From Acidimicrobiales bacterium (GTDB lineage Bacteria > Actinomycetota > Acidimicrobiia > Acidimicrobiales > Poriferisodaliceae), in assembly GCA_020631315.1 (NCBI GenBank), contig JAHDHM010000162.1, positions 1 through 7,701 of the forward strand: a stretch of DNA of 7,701 bases. Direction: 5' to 3'. The translations under genes and the position numbers were made by a program. The notes beneath the pieces were generated by a model. It searched no databases. It saw only the letters and a list, made by a program, of their open reading frames with translations, and was not told the DNA's origin. This document shows, one piece after another, positions 5,151 to 7,701 of this stretch (positions within the stretch are counted from its first letter, which is position 1; every line of letters starts with the position of its first letter).

Positions 5151-6545
5151 TCAGGCGTCGCGGCGGGGCTGTCGAGCGGTTCGGCCGCCGTACTCACCGA
5201 CGAGCTGGGCTGCGGCCATCTGCAGTGCGATCGACCAGGTCGGGTAGGCGTGCACCGTCTGGGCGAGACGTCCGGCGAACATGCCGGTCCGGACGGCGAG
5301 CGCCGCCTCACCGGCGAGCTCACCGGCACGGTCGGCGACGATCGTGGCACCGATCAGCCGGCCACCTCCGGTCATGCCGAGCCCGCGTCGCGGCACCGAG
5401 ATGAGCTTCACGAAGCCGTCGGTGCGGCCCACGGCGACCGCACGGTCGAGTTCGGCGAGCGGCAGCTCGGCGACGACGGCGCCGTCGATGTCGGCCGCCT
5501 CGGCCTCGGTGACCCCGACCTGGGCCACCTCCGGTGAGGTGAAGGTGACCCACGGGATGTTGCCGGGGTCGTAGGAGTGCTTGGAGAAGCGGCGCATGCC
5601 ACGAGCGAGCGCGTTCTCGACGGCGAGCCAGGCCATGTGGCCCGCGGCGTGGGTGAACTGGCGGTCGCCGACGGCGTCACCGACGGCGTACACGCCTGGC
5701 ACTGCAGTCTCGAGGTGATCGTCGACCTCGATCCAGCCACGATCAGTCATCTTCACGCCGACCTCTTCCAGGCCCATCGACGCGTGGGCAGGTCGACGGC
5801 CGGCGGCGACGAGGAGCTGATCCGCCTCGACGGTCGAGCCATTGGCGAGCTCGAGATGCACTGTGCCGGCGTCGTCTCGGCGAACCGACGAGGCGACGAC
5901 GCCGGTCCTGATGTCGACGCCCTCGGCGGACAACACCCGGTGCACGACGGCTGCCGCGTCGGCGTCGTCGCGTGGCATGACTCGCGAGGCCCCTTCGACG
6001 ACGGTGACGGAGGAGCCCATGCGGGTGAACGCCTGCGCCATCTCCATGCCGATCGGCCCACCGCCGATGATCGCGAGCCGTGCTGGCAGCGAGGGGAGCG
6101 ACCAGATCTCCTCGTTGGTGAGTGCACCGACCTGGTCGAGCCCGTCGATCGGCGGGAGCAGCGGAGCGCTCCCCGGCGACACGATGACGGCGATCCGTGC
6201 CCGGTGGACGACGCCGTCGACGGTGACCTCGCGTGGGCCGGTGAGCACACCGCGGCCGGCGATGACGTCGATGCCTTCCTCGGCGAGCGCTGCGGCGGTC
6301 TCGTGGCCGGCGATCGTCTGCACCGCCGACTGCACCGTCGCCATGGCCTCGTCGAAGGACGTGCCGGCAGCTGCTGCGGCGAGCAGGGCTTTCGACGGCA
6401 CGCAGCCGGTCCACGTGCAGTCGCCGCCGAGCGGCCCGTCCTGGACGATGGCGACGCTGACGTCGCGGAATCGGGCGACGCGTGCGGCACCGATGCCGCC
6501 GGAGCCGCCGCCGACGACGATGAGATCGTGTTCCGTGCTGGACAT
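5151..6545 (-). CDS. FAD-dependent pyridine nucleotide-disulfide oxidoreductase (MerA/Lpd-like, substrate unknown)
   Basis: A 464-residue class I pyridine nucleotide-disulfide oxidoreductase, the usual family length, predicted to be cytosolic. Domains in order: FAD-binding VVGGGSGGIGAA (10-21); redox-active GGDCTWTGCVPSK (40-52) with Cys43/Cys48; NAD(P)-binding IIGGGPIGMEMAQ (159-171), with Glu184 at the end of the next strand favouring NADH; second FAD motif VPGVYAVGDAVG (282-293); and a dimerisation domain from about 330. In the C-terminal motif HAYPTWSIAL (432-441), Tyr434 replaces the catalytic His of lipoamide dehydrogenase and Ile439 its partner Glu. There is no N-terminal heavy-metal domain and no C-terminal Cys pair as in true mercuric reductase. 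The start ATG at 6545 is chosen because the family begins just before the FAD motif; the open frame reaches 6728 but would then overlap the divergent peptidase. The stop is 140 bases before DUF1800, so cotranscription is uncertain. Confidence 0.92.
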   Translation of the reverse strand: MSSTEHDLIVVGGGSGGIGAARVARFRDVSVAIVQDGPLGGDCTWTGCVPSKALLAAAAAGTSFDEAMATVQSAVQTIAGHETAAALAEEGIDVIAGRGVLTGPREVTVDGVVHRARIAVIVSPGSAPLLPPIDGLDQVGALTNEEIWSLPSLPARLAIIGGGPIGMEMAQAFTRMGSSVTVVEGASRVMPRDDADAAAVVHRVLSAEGVDIRTGVVASSVRRDDAGTVHLELANGSTVEADQLLVAAGRRPAHASMGLEEVGVKMTDRGWIEVDDHLETAVPGVYAVGDAVGDRQFTHAAGHMAWLAVENALARGMRRFSKHSYDPGNIPWVTFTSPEVAQVGVTEAEAADIDGAVVAELPLAELDRAVAVGRTDGFVKLISVPRRGLGMTGGGRLIGATIVADRAGELAGEAALAVRTGMFAGRLAQTVHAYPTWSIALQMAAAQLVGEYGGRTARQPRRDA

Positions 6546-6672
6546 GTCGAAGCGAACCCCCGGGTCGGGCCGACTGTTCCACCTCTGCGCCAATACACGG
6601 CGGATGCTCGCGTCGGGACCCGCCGGCACAGCACAATGGTGCCTCGACGTTCTCCCGACCGAACGAGCTCCG
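6546..6672. promoter_or_regulatory. Divergent promoter region between oxidoreductase and M18 peptidase
   Basis: These 127 bases separate two divergent starts and so must hold promoters for both unless the transcripts are longer than expected. I see no convincing -10/-35 pair on either strand. A weak inverted repeat GGCAC (6625-6629) / GTGCC (6639-6643), with the nested GCAC-AATG-GTGC at 6631-6642, lies 30 bases before the peptidase start and could be an operator. The regulatory role is inferred from gene geometry. Confidence 0.4.
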
Positions 6673-7701
6673 ATGTCGCCCACCGTCCTGCCCAACGATC
6701 CTGTCGCCGCCGACCTGTTTGCGTACATCGAGCAGAGCCCGACGCCGTATCACGCAGTGGCGGCGTCGATGCGCCGACTCGAGGCTGCCGGCTTCACCGA
6801 ACTCAGCGAGCACGACGACTGGACCGATGTGCGCGGCCGCCGCATGGTGCGGCGTGGCGGGGCGCTGATCGCGTGGCATCGACCCGCGTCGGCGGCTGCG
6901 GGTTCTCCGGTGCGTTTGACGGGTGCCCACACCGACAGCCCCAACCTCCGGCTCAAGCCTCGCCCGGACACGGGGCGGGTCGGCTACCGCCAGGTCGGGG
7001 TCGAGGTGTACGGCGGCCCGCTGCTCAACTCGTGGCTGGATCGTGATCTCGGGGTCGCGGGCCGTCTCGTTCTCGCCGACGGCACCGAGCGTCTGGTGCG
7101 CATCGACGAGCCGGTGGCCAGGGTCACCCAGCTCGCGATCCATCTGGACCGCGAGGTCAACGACGGCCTCCGTCTCGACCGTCAGCTCCACCTCTCCCCC
7201 ATCTGGGGCCTGGGTGTGGCCGAGCAGGGCGGCATCGTCGGTCACATCGCCGCCGCGAACGACGTCGATGCATCAGCGGTGCGCGGCGCCGACCTGATGT
7301 TCCACGACCTGACCCCGCCGTCGGTGCTCGGCGCCGACCGCACGATGTACGCGGCGCCGCGGATCGACAACCTCACCTCCTGCCACGCGCTCACGGCGGC
7401 CATGACCGAGATCGCCGACGACGCTGTCGCTGTGGCGGTGTTGTTCGACCACGAGGAGGTCGGCTCGTCGTCGTCGACCGGCGCCGACGGGGCGTTCCTC
7501 GGGCACGTGCTGGAACGCATCGAGCTGGCAGCGGGTGGTGATCGTGCGTCGTTGCTGAAGTCGATCGCCGGCTCGTGGTGCCTGTCCGTCGACGGTGCCC
7601 ACGCGCTGCACCCGAACTACGTCGATCGCTACGAGCCGGACCATCACGTGCACCTCAACAAGGGCCCCGTGGTGAAGGTGAACACGAACGTCCGCTATGC
7701 G
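6673..7701 (+). CDS. M18 family aspartyl aminopeptidase, C-terminus beyond the window
   Basis: The first 343 codons of an M18 (aspartyl aminopeptidase) metallopeptidase; the frame is still open at the window end. The family removes N-terminal Asp/Glu and some other residues from peptides, using two metal ions, usually in large cytosolic oligomers. Motifs in order: YIEQSPTPYHAV (18-29), GAHTDSPNLRLKP (84-96) with ligand His86, PRIDNL (229-234) with bridging Asp232, FDHEEVGSSSSTG (258-270) with the general base Glu261 and ligand Glu262, and VDGAHALHPNY (306-316) with ligand Asp307. Spacing agrees with characterised M18 enzymes. The last His ligand should lie roughly 55-60 residues past the edge. 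Asp307 is followed by Gly where many members have Met (DMAH). The start ATG at 6673 falls just before the conserved Ser-Pro-Thr-Pro helix; its ribosome site is weak (GAG six bases upstream). It is divergent from the oxidoreductase. Confidence 0.93.
   Translation, partial: MSPTVLPNDPVAADLFAYIEQSPTPYHAVAASMRRLEAAGFTELSEHDDWTDVRGRRMVRRGGALIAWHRPASAAAGSPVRLTGAHTDSPNLRLKPRPDTGRVGYRQVGVEVYGGPLLNSWLDRDLGVAGRLVLADGTERLVRIDEPVARVTQLAIHLDREVNDGLRLDRQLHLSPIWGLGVAEQGGIVGHIAAANDVDASAVRGADLMFHDLTPPSVLGADRTMYAAPRIDNLTSCHALTAAMTEIADDAVAVAVLFDHEEVGSSSSTGADGAFLGHVLERIELAAGGDRASLLKSIAGSWCLSVDGAHALHPNYVDRYEPDHHVHLNKGPVVKVNTNVRYA

Noticed and set aside
6546..6728. N-terminal extension of the oxidoreductase to ATG 6728
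   Set aside because: It would overlap the divergent peptidase gene, and the family begins just before the FAD motif at the 6545 start.
5577..7245. Very long antisense and alternative-frame open frames (for example 5577-7046 plus and 5743-7245 minus)
   Set aside because: They overlap the oxidoreductase and M18 genes, whose motifs are unmistakable. Their translations are Arg/Gly/Asp-rich low-complexity strings typical of shadow frames in GC-rich DNA.

Overview
This is a strongly GC-rich window with dense, short-spaced genes and several GTG starts, which suggests a high-GC actinobacterium. The DUF1800/DUF1501 pair and the Thr/Pro-rich linkers make me lean towards the Acidimicrobiia (Ilumatobacter-like), but this is inference from sequence style. 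No mobile element, CRISPR array, tRNA or rRNA is visible.

Layout. Positions 1-61 hold the first 20 codons of a minus-strand gene that leaves the window. After a short divergent spacer, two plus-strand genes follow: a DUF4262 protein (162-641) and a small acidic protein of unknown function (659-931), probably an operon. They converge on a minus-strand block. In transcription order that block is an FAD/NAD(P)-dependent pyridine nucleotide-disulfide oxidoreductase (6545-5151), a DUF1800 protein (5010-3712), a Tat-targeted DUF1501 protein (3603-2329), a rhomboid protease with an N-terminal zinc-ribbon/B-box-like module (2268-1417), and a YbaK-type aminoacyl-tRNA deacylase (1420-950). Divergent from the oxidoreductase is an M18 aspartyl aminopeptidase (6673 to the window end), cut off before its stop codon.

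How the genes may work together. DUF1800 and DUF1501 are a recurrent pair of unknown function. Here DUF1501 is predicted to be exported folded by Tat, while its DUF1800 partner shows no signal peptide. The rhomboid and ybaK genes overlap by four bases (GTGA) and are probably translationally coupled. The oxidoreductase keeps the redox CxxxxC motif but has lost the C-terminal His/Glu pair of lipoamide dehydrogenase, so its substrate is open. The window is mostly housekeeping. The points that merit a second look are the four-copy 21/23-bp tandem repeat between DUF1800 and DUF1501, the uncharacterised DUF pair itself, the oxidoreductase active site, and the orphan acidic protein beside DUF4262.
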